Positions 8,304 to 16,153 of a stretch of DNA of 32,393 nucleotides are shown here, one piece after another; the stretch's first letter is position 1; every line of letters begins with the position of its first letter. A program made the position numbers and the translations under genes. The notes below the pieces were generated by a model, which was given only the letters and a program-made list of their open reading frames with translations, was not told where the DNA came from and ran no database searches. This stretch comes from Eubacteriales bacterium (GTDB lineage: Bacteria; Bacillota; Clostridia; Lachnospirales; Lachnospiraceae), in the NCBI GenBank assembly GCA_030533385.1, contig JAUNJG010000017.1, positions 1 to 32,393 on the forward strand. Reading direction: 5' to 3'.

Positions 8304-8939
8304 CTACATTGGGTTAAAAAAAACTCTTCCTGCCCATTCCATGTCCACCTTCATGAAGGAAGGTTTAGAATGAAGGCGTATCTGTTTTTTATACTCCTCC
8401 TCCGTCTTTTTATAAAGATCCATCTGAAGGGGGATCCGACCGATTCCTTTCTTCTCGAAAAATGCGAGAAAACTCATTTCTTCCTTATAATAGTCAAACA
8501 GAATATTCATCAGCGTATCATTTTTCAATTCCCGTTCCAACTGTCTTAAATACTGAATTTTCACCAACTCTATCACCCTGTCATCCAGGTGATTCTCTGC
8601 AATCATGATTTTTTCTTTCAGGTCATTGATATTATCCACGATACGAAATGACATGGCCTTCTCTTTTTCCTGGATTTCCGGCAGACATTCTTCCTGCCCC
8701 GGAAGATAAATCATCAGCTTACGTCTGCTGTCTACATAAGTAGTTTCATAGGTCAACGGTGCCTCCATGCCACAGTTTTCACAATGAAAATAAAAAATCC
8801 GATTCTTTAAAATATCCTCCTTCATCCCGGGTTTCTCCACGGCATTGATCACAGAATACTTTTTCATCTGATGTATCTTTCCGCATTTTGGACACTTCAG
8901 TTCCTCCACCCGGTAGTTTGTCTGTCTGTTCCGGTTCAT
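8304..8939 (-). CDS. CpXC domain protein
   Basis: 211-residue protein with an N-terminal zinc-ribbon-like CpXC domain: CPKCG about 15 residues from the start and CENCG some 45 residues further on. A charged helical C-terminal part follows. The function of CpXC proteins is not established. The ATG at 8939 is preceded by AAGGA; 32 further codons upstream are open but read promoter DNA. It is divergent from bioY, and the BirA-type site lies 22-55 bp upstream of its start, so its own transcription could be affected by biotin status. That link is inference. Confidence 0.75.
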   Translation of the reverse strand: MNRNRQTNYRVEELKCPKCGKIHQMKKYSVINAVEKPGMKEDILKNRIFYFHCENCGMEAPLTYETTYVDSRRKLMIYLPGQEECLPEIQEKEKAMSFRIVDNINDLKEKIMIAENHLDDRVIELVKIQYLRQLERELKNDTLMNILFDYYKEEMSFLAFFEKKGIGRIPLQMDLYKKTEEEYKKQIRLHSKPSFMKVDMEWAGRVFFNPM

Positions 8940-8960
8940 GATCCATCCTTCTTTCTGTAT

Positions 8961-8994
8961 ATTGTCAACCATATTATTTATATTAGTTGACAAT
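8961..8994. promoter_or_regulatory. BirA-type operator
   Basis: A perfect inverted repeat, ATTGTCAAC (8961-8969) and GTTGACAAT (8986-8994), is separated by 16 bp. It matches the layout of the bacterial BirA operator (TTGTTAAC, about 15 bp, GTTAACAA), with C for T at one symmetric position. The right half contains the TTGACA -35 box of bioY, so binding of BirA loaded with biotinyl-AMP would block the transporter gene when biotin is plentiful. Confidence 0.8.
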
Positions 8995-9049
8995 TTTTTC
9001 TTTTTTATTATATAATACACATAATTTTTTCTCATCAGAAAAAATTATG
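8987..9049 (+). promoter_or_regulatory. bioY promoter and leader hairpin
   Basis: TTGACA (8987-8992), an 18 bp spacer and TATAAT (9011-9016) predict a start near 9024. The transcript would begin within CATAATTTTTT (9020-9030), which pairs perfectly with AAAAAATTATG (9039-9049) across an 8-base loop. This AU-rich 11 bp stem may stabilise the mRNA 5' end. The coding start is 77 bp further on. Confidence 0.75.
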
Positions 9050-9125
9050 TTGCCATAAAATTTTTGTATGTGTTTCTTATCATACAACTAACTTTGCAAA
9101 TAAGCAAACAGAAAGGAATGATATT

Positions 9126-9707
9126 ATGCAAAAAAAATCACAATCTTCAGAAAAACGTACCTTTTCCACACCCCAGATGGCATTGACAGCAATCATGACT
9201 GCCATCATGTGCATCCTCGGGCCTTTGTCCATCCCGATTCCTATCAGTCCCGTTCCCATCACCCTGACGAACCTCGTCATCTATTTTACCGTCTGTTTCC
9301 TGGGATGGAAGCTGGGAACCATCAGTTACCTTTTATATCTCATCATCGGGTTGATTGGCCTTCCCGTGTTCTCCGCCTTTGGCTCCGGCTTTGGAAAACT
9401 TTTCGGGCCGACGGGCGGCTATCTCATCGGTTTTATCTTCATGGCCATCATCTGCGGCCTGTTTTTTGAGAAATACACTAACAAAGCCATCCTGTTCCTC
9501 GGCCTCATCCTCGGCTCCGCCGTCAACTACGCCTTCGGAACTCTCTGGCTTGCATGGCAGGCGAACCTCACTTTCTCTCAGGCTTTGTGGGCCGGAGTCA
9601 TTCCTTATCTTCCAGGAGACCTCATCAAAGTAATTTTCACAATTATTTTTGCTCCAATGATAAAAAAACGAATTTTTTCTTTGCATTTTTACTCAAATAT
9701 GATATAA
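9126..9707 (+). CDS. bioY: Biotin transporter BioY (ECF substrate-binding subunit)
   Basis: 193-residue integral membrane protein that binds biotin and brings it in, normally with the shared energy-coupling module EcfAA'T encoded elsewhere. Family marks are the N-terminal helix with ALTAIMTAI, the segment SPVPITLTNL (about residues 41-50), GLIGLPVFSAFGSG, and GPTGGYLIGF (about residues 95-104), with six hydrophobic segments in all. AAAGGA precedes the ATG. The BirA-type operator upstream supports biotin as the substrate. No bio synthesis genes lie nearby, which suits a scavenger. Confidence 0.95.
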   Translation: MQKKSQSSEKRTFSTPQMALTAIMTAIMCILGPLSIPIPISPVPITLTNLVIYFTVCFLGWKLGTISYLLYLIIGLIGLPVFSAFGSGFGKLFGPTGGYLIGFIFMAIICGLFFEKYTNKAILFLGLILGSAVNYAFGTLWLAWQANLTFSQALWAGVIPYLPGDLIKVIFTIIFAPMIKKRIFSLHFYSNMI

Positions 9708-10147
9708 TTTACCCACATTTATATAAAGTTTTACTATATACCGAAATCCTCCCGTTCTTATTTTACTGCATTTTGTACTCCCACTACAAAATCAGCGGAC
9801 AGGATTTCGGGATAACCCGAAAACAGAATTCTTGCGCATGTCTTTCAGGCAGGCGATGCCTTCCTGGATTATGCTGAAATCCGGCTTTTATCCTTGGCCG
9901 CCTTTTGCTGTGCGCCATTTTCAAGGTCGGCATCTGCTCCGACAGCATCAACATACTAATGAAACGTACACGTTCCCTTGCCAAAAAACAGAGAGCAGTT
10001 ACCCGACAGTCTCTCTGCTTTTTCTAAAGCGAATTTTTCATCATCGTCTGGTTTCATTTTGTGAGAATTTCTGTCTTTCTGAAACTTTTTTAGTGTTTCA
10101 CCATATTTTTTTATCAGTTGGCGCACATTGCGCCACAGGAGGAAAAC
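9708..10147. other. 440 bp spacer with possible gene remnant and inverted repeats
   Basis: No intact gene was found. CCGAAATCCT (9741-9750) repeats inverted as AGGATTTCGG (9801-9810). A hairpin CAGG-AGGC/GCCT-CCTG lies near 9847-9868. Between about 9828 and 10027 two plus-strand frames read protein-like sequence that would join through a frameshift near 9905 and end at TAA 10025-10027, which may be a decayed gene. Just before the next gene TGAAAC...GTTTCA (near 10079-10099) is followed by T-rich sequence, and TGGCGC-ACATT-GCGCCA (10119-10135) sits directly upstream of the ribosome binding site. Confidence 0.3.
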
Positions 10148-11989
10148 ATGAGCAGACTTGAAGTAATCACCAAAACAAAAGCACAGGTTGTTATAGAAGA
10201 CATCCATAAGGATTTGGAGCGCAGAATCGCATCCAGTCCTCCTGGTCTTTGCCCTGTGGATATGACTGCCTCATTTTTAAAGCTTTTCCATTCACAGACC
10301 TGCGGAAAGTGCGTTCCTTGCCGTATCGGTCTGGGACTTCTCGTGGAAATGCTGGAGGACATTCTTGATGGCAAGGCAACCATGGAAACGCTGGATTTAA
10401 TCGAGCGTACCGCCACCGTCATTTATAACAGTTCCGACTGTGCCATCGGCTACGAAGCCGGACTTATGGTCCTGAAAGGCCTGGCAGGATTTCGGGATGA
10501 TTTTATTGAACATATCAAAGAAGGACACTGCTCCTTCCATCTGGAACAGCCTGTTCCATGTGTCACCTTATGTCCGGCAGGAGTGGACATCCCGGGATAC
10601 ATTTCCCTGGTTGCAGAAGGACGTTACGCCGACGCCGTTCGGCTCATCCGCAAAGACAATCCTTTTGTTACCGCCTGCGCCCTCGTCTGTGAACATCCGT
10701 GTGAGACGAAATGCCGACGCAATATCGTGGATGACTCCATCAACATCAGAGGCATCAAGAGATATGCGGCGGATCACTGCGGCGTAGTTCCTGCCCCTGT
10801 CTGTTCCCCATCGACAGGCAAAACCGTGGCAATTATCGGCGGCGGCCCTTCCGGTTTAAGTGCCGCTTATTATCTCCAGCAAATGGGCCACCAGTGTACT
10901 GTCTTTGAGAGAAACGACCATCTCGGAGGAATGCTTTACTACGGTATTCCGAACTACCGTCTTCCAAAAGACCGGTTAAACGAGGACATCGACAACATTC
11001 TGTCCACGGGCGTGGAAGTGCGCTACAACACCACAATCGGTGACGGGGACGATCAGCTTTCCTTTAAAATGCTTCAGGAAAATTATGATGCTGTCTACGT
11101 TTCCATCGGTGCGCAGGGCGACAAAAAGCTGGGCGTTCCGGGAGAAAACGGAAAAGGTGTCATCTCCGCAGTGCAGATGCTCCGCGACATCGGAAAAGGC
11201 AACAAACCGGACTTCACCGGCAAAAACGTCATCGTCGTAGGCGGCGGAAACGTTGCCATGGATGCAACCAGATCTGCCATTCGTCTCGGCGCTTCCAACG
11301 TCAGCGTACTTTACAGACGCCGGAAAGCGGACATGACGGCACTGGAAGAAGAAATCGAAGCAGCAATTACAGAAGGTGCAGAAATCTTAGAGCTTCATGC
11401 TCCGAAGGAAATTGAGCTTGATGACAACGGACAGGTTGCTGCCATGATCGCCGATCCGAAGATCATCGGATTGATCAGCGGCGGACGTCCATCCCCGGCA
11501 GACTCTGACGAGGAATCGGTTCGGATTCCATGTGACGTTGTTATCATCGCCATCGGTCAGGACATTATGTCGGATTCTTTCTCCCGGGCAGGTCTTCCGG
11601 TGAAGAGAAGCCGCATCGTTACTTCTGATGACGGTTCCGTTTCCGAACTTGCAGGCGTATTCTCCGGAGGAGACTGTGTCACCGGTCCTGCGACCGTTAT
11701 CCGGGCAATTGCCGCAGGTAAAGTGGCTGCTGCCAACATAGACAATTACTTAGGATTCCATCATGTTATTGAAAGCGATGTTGTTGTTCCTGACCCTCGT
11801 ATCGAGAATAAGACTCCTTGCGGACGGGTAACTATGATGGAACGAAATACGACAGAGCGCAAACAGGACTTCGATATTGTAGAGATGGGAATGTCCTGCA
11901 AAGAAGCCACACAGGAAGCAAGGCGCTGTTTACGCTGCGACCACTTTGGCTATGGAGTATTTAAAGGAGGTCGAGTAGAAGAATGGTAA
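10148..11989 (+). CDS. NuoF/GltD-type NAD(P)H oxidoreductase subunit of a hydrogenase
   Basis: 613-residue iron-sulfur flavoprotein that probably passes electrons between NAD(P)H and the hydrogenase encoded next. Three parts are visible. The first is a NuoF-like C-terminal 4Fe-4S module with Cys 52, 55, 58 and 98. The second is a GltD-type N-terminal cluster domain with Cys 138, 142, 177, 181, 185 and 189. The third is a two-nucleotide flavoprotein core with FAD motif GGGPSG (231-236) and NAD(P) motif VVGGGNVA (363-370). YRRR at 389-392 lies where related enzymes bind the NADPH phosphate, so NADPH is plausible. The ATG at 10148 follows AGGAGG. It overlaps the hydrogenase gene by 7 bp. The partner and cofactor are inferred, not proven. 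Confidence 0.85.
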   Translation: MSRLEVITKTKAQVVIEDIHKDLERRIASSPPGLCPVDMTASFLKLFHSQTCGKCVPCRIGLGLLVEMLEDILDGKATMETLDLIERTATVIYNSSDCAIGYEAGLMVLKGLAGFRDDFIEHIKEGHCSFHLEQPVPCVTLCPAGVDIPGYISLVAEGRYADAVRLIRKDNPFVTACALVCEHPCETKCRRNIVDDSINIRGIKRYAADHCGVVPAPVCSPSTGKTVAIIGGGPSGLSAAYYLQQMGHQCTVFERNDHLGGMLYYGIPNYRLPKDRLNEDIDNILSTGVEVRYNTTIGDGDDQLSFKMLQENYDAVYVSIGAQGDKKLGVPGENGKGVISAVQMLRDIGKGNKPDFTGKNVIVVGGGNVAMDATRSAIRLGASNVSVLYRRRKADMTALEEEIEAAITEGAEILELHAPKEIELDDNGQVAAMIADPKIIGLISGGRPSPADSDEESVRIPCDVVIIAIGQDIMSDSFSRAGLPVKRSRIVTSDDGSVSELAGVFSGGDCVTGPATVIRAIAAGKVAAANIDNYLGFHHVIESDVVVPDPRIENKTPCGRVTMMERNTTERKQDFDIVEMGMSCKEATQEARRCLRCDHFGYGVFKGGRVEEW

Positions 11990-13737
11990 ATATTACGATT
12001 AATAACGTACCGGTTTCTGTAAAAGAAGGCACCACCATCATGGAAGCCTGCAAAGAGGCAAAAATGCCGGTACCGAGCCTTTGCTATCTGAAAGACATAA
12101 ATGAAATTGGCGCCTGCCGCGTCTGCGTGGTGGAAGTAAAAGGCATCGACCGCCTTGTTACCTCCTGTAACAACCATGTCAAGGAAGGAATGGAGATTCT
12201 CACCAACTCCCCTAAAGTTCGGGAGGCAAGAAGAATCAACATCAAAATGATCCTTTCCCAGCACAATTGTTTTTGCCCGACTTGCGTGCGCACCGGCAAC
12301 TGCCAGCTTCAGAAGGTTGCCAGCGAACTGGGATATGGTTCCGGCGCTTACAACCAGCACATTACCTACAACAACTGGCCGCAGGATTTCCCTCTTATCC
12401 GGGATGAGAGCAAATGTATCAAGTGTATGCGCTGTATCCAGATTTGTGATAAAGTACAGTCTCTGAAGGTATGGGACATCGCCAAGACCGGCTCCCGCAC
12501 CACCGTTGACGTATCTTTGAGAAGAGATATCAAGGAAGCGGATTGTGCCCTCTGCGGACAATGTATTACGCACTGTCCGGTAGGCGCCCTCACTTCCAGA
12601 GATGACAAGCGTCCGGTATTCTCGCAGAACGGCTTCCTTAACAAAAAAGGAAAAACGACAGTCGTTCAGGTTGCACCTGCCGTTCGTACCGCCTGGGCGG
12701 AGAGCTTCCGTCTTTCCAGAAAGTTTGCATCTCCGAGCCGCCTGGCCGGCGCGCTCAGAATGATGGGCTTTGATTATGTTTTTGATACCACTTTTGCGGC
12801 TGACTTGACTATCATGGAGGAGGCCAGCGAACTTTTAGAAAGATTAAACCATAAAGAAGAACATCAGTGGCCAATGTTTACCTCCTGCTGTCCTGGATGG
12901 GTTCGCTTCCTGAAATCCCAGTATCCGGACATGGTAGACTGCCTCTCCACCACGAAATCTCCACAGCAGATTCACGGTGCAGTCATCAAAAATTATTTTG
13001 CTGACAAGATTCATGAAGATCCTGAAAATATTTTCAGCGTATCTATCATGCCTTGCGTTGCCAAAAAATCAGAGTGCGCCCTTCCGACCATGGACAGCAC
13101 AGGAACCGGACCGGACGTGGACGTATCTCTCACCACAAGAGAATTTGTTGACTATCTCCGCTCCCTGAATATCGACATTTTCAGTCTGCCGGAGGGAGAG
13201 TTTGATTCTCCTATCGGAGATGGTACCGGCGCCGGCGTCATCTTCGGAGCAACCGGTGGTGTTATGGAAGCTGCCCTTAGAAGCTGCTACCATATGGTAA
13301 CCGGAGAAAACCCACCTCTGGATGCTTTCTATGCAATCCGAGGCATGGACGGATGGAAAGAAGCTTCCATCGACATCAAGGGAACTACCGTCAAAGTTGC
13401 CGTTGCCCACGGTCTTGGCAATGCCCGCAAATTAGTAGAAGCCATCCGCAGCGGAGAAGTGTTCTATCACTTTGTGGAAGTTATGGCCTGTCCGGGCGGC
13501 TGTGTCGGCGGAGGCGGCCAGCCAATCCACGAAGGACAGGAAATGGCAGAGATTCGTTCCAAGAATCTTTATTTCCTGGATGAGACAAGCGAGTTAAGAT
13601 TCTGTCATGAAAACCCTGACATCATCAAGATTTATGACGAATATCTTGAGACCCCTATGTCTCGCATCGCTCACAAGCTGTTACACACAGACCATGAGGG
13701 CTGGGAGATGCCTCTGGCACCGAATCGGTCCAAATAA
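11983..13737 (+). CDS. [FeFe] hydrogenase catalytic subunit
   Basis: 584-residue cytoplasmic enzyme that makes or consumes H2. Domains in order: a plant-type 2Fe-2S domain (Cys 34, 45, 48, 62), a His-Cys 4Fe-4S site (H94, C98, C101, C107), two ferredoxin 4Fe-4S clusters (Cys 145-155 and 188-198), and the H-cluster domain. The three H-cluster signatures are TSCCPGW (300-306), PCVAKKSE (357-364) and MACPGGCVGGGGQP (501-514). All ligands are present, so it should be active once matured; hydE, hydF and hydG are not in the window. The gene overlaps the flavoprotein gene by 7 bp and ends at a strong terminator, giving a two-gene operon. The role is probably disposal of fermentative reducing power as H2. 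Confidence 0.96.
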   Translation: MVNITINNVPVSVKEGTTIMEACKEAKMPVPSLCYLKDINEIGACRVCVVEVKGIDRLVTSCNNHVKEGMEILTNSPKVREARRINIKMILSQHNCFCPTCVRTGNCQLQKVASELGYGSGAYNQHITYNNWPQDFPLIRDESKCIKCMRCIQICDKVQSLKVWDIAKTGSRTTVDVSLRRDIKEADCALCGQCITHCPVGALTSRDDKRPVFSQNGFLNKKGKTTVVQVAPAVRTAWAESFRLSRKFASPSRLAGALRMMGFDYVFDTTFAADLTIMEEASELLERLNHKEEHQWPMFTSCCPGWVRFLKSQYPDMVDCLSTTKSPQQIHGAVIKNYFADKIHEDPENIFSVSIMPCVAKKSECALPTMDSTGTGPDVDVSLTTREFVDYLRSLNIDIFSLPEGEFDSPIGDGTGAGVIFGATGGVMEAALRSCYHMVTGENPPLDAFYAIRGMDGWKEASIDIKGTTVKVAVAHGLGNARKLVEAIRSGEVFYHFVEVMACPGGCVGGGGQPIHEGQEMAEIRSKNLYFLDETSELRFCHENPDIIKIYDEYLETPMSRIAHKLLHTDHEGWEMPLAPNRSK

Positions 13738-13764
13738 CAAAAGAAACAACTTAACAAGATAAAC

Positions 13765-13815
13765 ACAAATCCCTGGCAGCCAAGGCTGCCAGGGATTTGT
13801 CATGTTTTATTTTTT
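13765..13815 (+). terminator. Intrinsic terminator of the hydrogenase operon
   Basis: ACAAATCCCTGGCAGCC (13765-13781) pairs perfectly with GGCTGCCAGGGATTTGT (13784-13800), a 17 bp stem, followed by CATGTTTTATTTTTT. It lies between the convergent hydrogenase and aldolase genes and may work on both strands. Confidence 0.92.
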
Positions 13816-13833
13816 GTTTTATTCTGCTGTTTT

Positions 13834-14706
13834 TTATTCTTCTGCTTTTCCGATGGAACCAAAGATTTCCATTTTTTCTTTTACGGTTGCCTTGATGGCT
13901 TCTGCACCAGGAGCGAGAAGTTTACGAGGGTCAAATCCTTTTCCCTGTAAGTCCTTTCCTGCCTCAATGTATTCGCGGGTCGCTGCCGCAAAGGAAAGCT
14001 GACATTCCGTGTTCACGTTGATTTTGGAGACACCGAGAGAGATGGCTTTTTTGATCATATCTTCCGGAATACCTGTACCGCCGTGCAGAACGAGAGGCAT
14101 ATCTCCCGTAAGCTGCTGGATGGCATCCAGCACATCAAACTGTAATCCTTCCCAGTTTTCCGGATATTTTCCGTGAATATTTCCGATACCGGCAGCCAGC
14201 ATGGAAACGCCCAAATCTGCGATACCCTTACACTCCTGAGGATCTGCACATTCGCCCTTTCCAACTACGCCGTCTTCCTCGCCTCCGATGGCACCAACTT
14301 CTGCTTCGATGGACATTCCTTTTTCTTCGCAGATTGCCACCAGCTCTTTTGTCTTCTCCACATTCTCTTCATATGGAAGATGGGAACCGTCAAACATGAT
14401 ACTGGAAAAACCGGCTTCAATACATTTCTTTGCTCCTTCGTAGGAACCATGGTCCAGATGAAGAGCTACAGGAACTGTGATGTTCAGCTCTTCCAGCATA
14501 CCGTTCACCATGCCTACAACGGTTTTATATCCGGCCATATATTTGCCTGCACCTTCCGATACGCCAAGAATGACAGGGGATTTGCACTCCTGCGCCGTGA
14601 GAAGAATAGATTTGGTCCATTCCAGGTTGTTGATATTGAACTGACCAACCGCATAATGTCCTGCTTTTGCTTTCTGTAACATTTCTTTTGCTGATACTAA
14701 AGCCAT
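13834..14706 (-). CDS. fba: Fructose-bisphosphate aldolase, class II
   Basis: 290-residue zinc-dependent aldolase of glycolysis that cleaves fructose 1,6-bisphosphate to dihydroxyacetone phosphate and glyceraldehyde 3-phosphate. Visible are HLDHG (catalytic Asp and first zinc ligand), the EAEVGAIGGEEDG loop, HGKYPENWEG, LHGGTGIP with a zinc-binding His, and KINVNTE near the C-terminus. The ATG at 14706 follows GGAGG; 21 open codons further upstream read the leader and its palindrome and are not coding. It has its own promoter, 158 bp after the prolyl isomerase gene. Confidence 0.95.
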   Translation of the reverse strand: MALVSAKEMLQKAKAGHYAVGQFNINNLEWTKSILLTAQECKSPVILGVSEGAGKYMAGYKTVVGMVNGMLEELNITVPVALHLDHGSYEGAKKCIEAGFSSIMFDGSHLPYEENVEKTKELVAICEEKGMSIEAEVGAIGGEEDGVVGKGECADPQECKGIADLGVSMLAAGIGNIHGKYPENWEGLQFDVLDAIQQLTGDMPLVLHGGTGIPEDMIKKAISLGVSKINVNTECQLSFAAATREYIEAGKDLQGKGFDPRKLLAPGAEAIKATVKEKMEIFGSIGKAEE

Positions 14707-14750
14707 AATACATAACCTCCGTAAATATAATCTGCTGCTTGTGCAGTTAT

Positions 14751-14792
14751 TGATGAATCGATTCATCACCCTAAGTTATCTTATACATTATA
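14751..14792 (-). promoter_or_regulatory. fba -10 box and 18 bp palindrome (operator candidate)
   Basis: TATAAT at 14792-14787 with a weak -35 predicts a start near 14780. TGATGAATCGATTCATCA (14751-14768), a perfect 18 bp palindrome with central CG, follows about 12 bp into the transcript. The AATCGATT core resembles operators of LacI/GalR-type regulators, though it does not match a full CcpA site. A bound protein there would block elongation. As RNA it could instead form a self-complementary hairpin. Confidence 0.55.
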
Positions 14793-14864
14793 CCCCGTTC
14801 CCATGGAAAAGAAAAGAGGGATTTGTATAGTTTTGTATATTAGCCTGTAAATTTTTTATAAATC

Positions 14865-15608
14865 TTATTTATATTCCAGACCGTATTTTTCAATCAGGTT
14901 TGCCCGAACCGCCATATATTTCTCATTTTGTTTCTGAGCCGCAAGCTGCTGTCCGATTCTGGAGGCCACTTGCTCAAATGGTGCGACGGATGCTTCCGTC
15001 CTCTCATCCACGACGATGAGATGATAGCCAAAATTTGTTTTCACCGGGCCTAAAAGCTTTCCAACCTCGCCGGTGAAGGCCGCCTCGTCAAACTCTTTGA
15101 CCATCTGCCCTCTTCCAAAGGTTCCCAACTCTCCTCCCTTTGCAGCGGACGGACAGGTGGAATATTCTTTTGCCGCATCCTCAAAGGACTTCTCTCCCCT
15201 TTGTATTTCTCCTAAAATGCGCTGGCTTTCTTCTTCTGTGGCAGTGAGAATGTGTTTTGCCTTCGCCTGGGCGCCCCTTTGGAACATTGCCTGATTTTTC
15301 TCATAATATTCCCGACACTCTTCCTCTGTCGCAACAATATCTTTGACCTCCTGGGTCAGCGCATACTGACTGAGCAGTTCCCGGCGGGCACCGTCCATAA
15401 GTTTCAAAAACTCCTCGCTTTTATCGTATCCCTTTTCCTCGCCCAGCTTCTCAAATAGAAAATAGTTGGCGTACTGTGCCAACGCCTGTTTTCTTCCCTC
15501 CGGCGTATTGATGAAATCCTGCTGCTCCACTCTGGAAGCAAACTGATTAAACTCTTCCTCCGTAATTTCTTTTCCTGCCGCCACGGCAATGACTTTCTTT
15601 TCTTCCAT
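14865..15608 (-). CDS. Parvulin-type peptidyl-prolyl isomerase
   Basis: 247-residue protein with a C-terminal rotamase (PpiC/parvulin) domain from about residue 112 to 208: AKHILTATEEE, YSTCPSAAKGGELGTFGRGQMVKEFDEAAF and GPVKTNFGYHLIVV are the usual signatures. The N-terminal part is a SurA/PrsA-like helical chaperone region. Unlike PrsA there is no signal peptide or lipobox, so it should act in the cytoplasm on folding proteins. The start at 15608 has GAGG upstream at a slightly long distance. It is monocistronic, with fba downstream under a separate promoter. Confidence 0.88.
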   Translation of the reverse strand: MEEKKVIAVAAGKEITEEEFNQFASRVEQQDFINTPEGRKQALAQYANYFLFEKLGEEKGYDKSEEFLKLMDGARRELLSQYALTQEVKDIVATEEECREYYEKNQAMFQRGAQAKAKHILTATEEESQRILGEIQRGEKSFEDAAKEYSTCPSAAKGGELGTFGRGQMVKEFDEAAFTGEVGKLLGPVKTNFGYHLIVVDERTEASVAPFEQVASRIGQQLAAQKQNEKYMAVRANLIEKYGLEYK

Positions 15609-16060
15609 AATTGCTGCTTACCTCTTATTTCATTTTTTATCTGTTCAGGCAAACGTTACGCCGGTCAGGCAGAAGCTTGCAGGCGAACTTTCTATGTTTC
15701 TGTAGCCCTGTATACGACTTTTTCTTCATTCTCATTTGACACCTTTTTGAAAAAACCGTTCTTCTGACAATCTCCTGCTTCTTCCGGTTCCCGTTCTCAC
15801 GCCTCATGCAGTCCATGACTGAGACCGAACCACGAACTGTACCCATCATACAACATTTCTCCCGATGATTCAACTGCGGACTGCTCCATTTTACCCAATT
15901 GACCTGCGAAAAGCCGTCTGCGGCAACAGCCGAACCCACACCGTCCAAATTGACTGACCCGCCCATTTTTGTCAGTGGGGAAAACGGCGAAAAGCAGCGC
16001 CGCACGCAAACCCGAGATGTTATGAATCGTTGCCATTTTTCTTAAATAATAGCGGGAAAT
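15609..16060. other. 450 bp region without a recognisable gene
   Basis: Open frames exist on the minus strand (for example 16036-15797 and 16005-15637) but they have no ribosome binding site, no known motif and odd composition. Short inverted repeats occur, such as ACTGAC/GTCAGT around 15949-15976 and GCCG-TCTG-CGGC near 15914-15925. The stretch is more GC-rich than most spacers here. It may hold a decayed gene or an unrecognised RNA. Confidence 0.3.
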
Positions 16061-16062
16061 TG

Positions 16063-16121
16063 TTTCATTTTTTCCGATAGTATTGTATAATAATATTATT
16101 ACTGACGGTGGAATTCCATCG
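16063..16121 (+). promoter_or_regulatory. pgcA promoter and near-palindrome
   Basis: TATAAT at 16086-16091 with a weak TTTCAT 17 bp upstream gives a likely start near 16098. CGGTGGAATTCCATCG (16106-16121), a 16 bp palindrome with one mismatched pair, follows within the first 25 transcribed bases, a placement much like that of the palindrome of fba though with a different sequence. Confidence 0.5.
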
Positions 16122-16153
16122 CCAATTATAATTTTTATGGAGGTACAGGAAAC

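Noticed and set aside
15637-16005. Minus-strand open frame of 122 codons
   Set aside because: No ribosome binding site, no recognisable motif, odd amino acid make-up, and an overlapping alternative frame at 15797-16036 is equally open.
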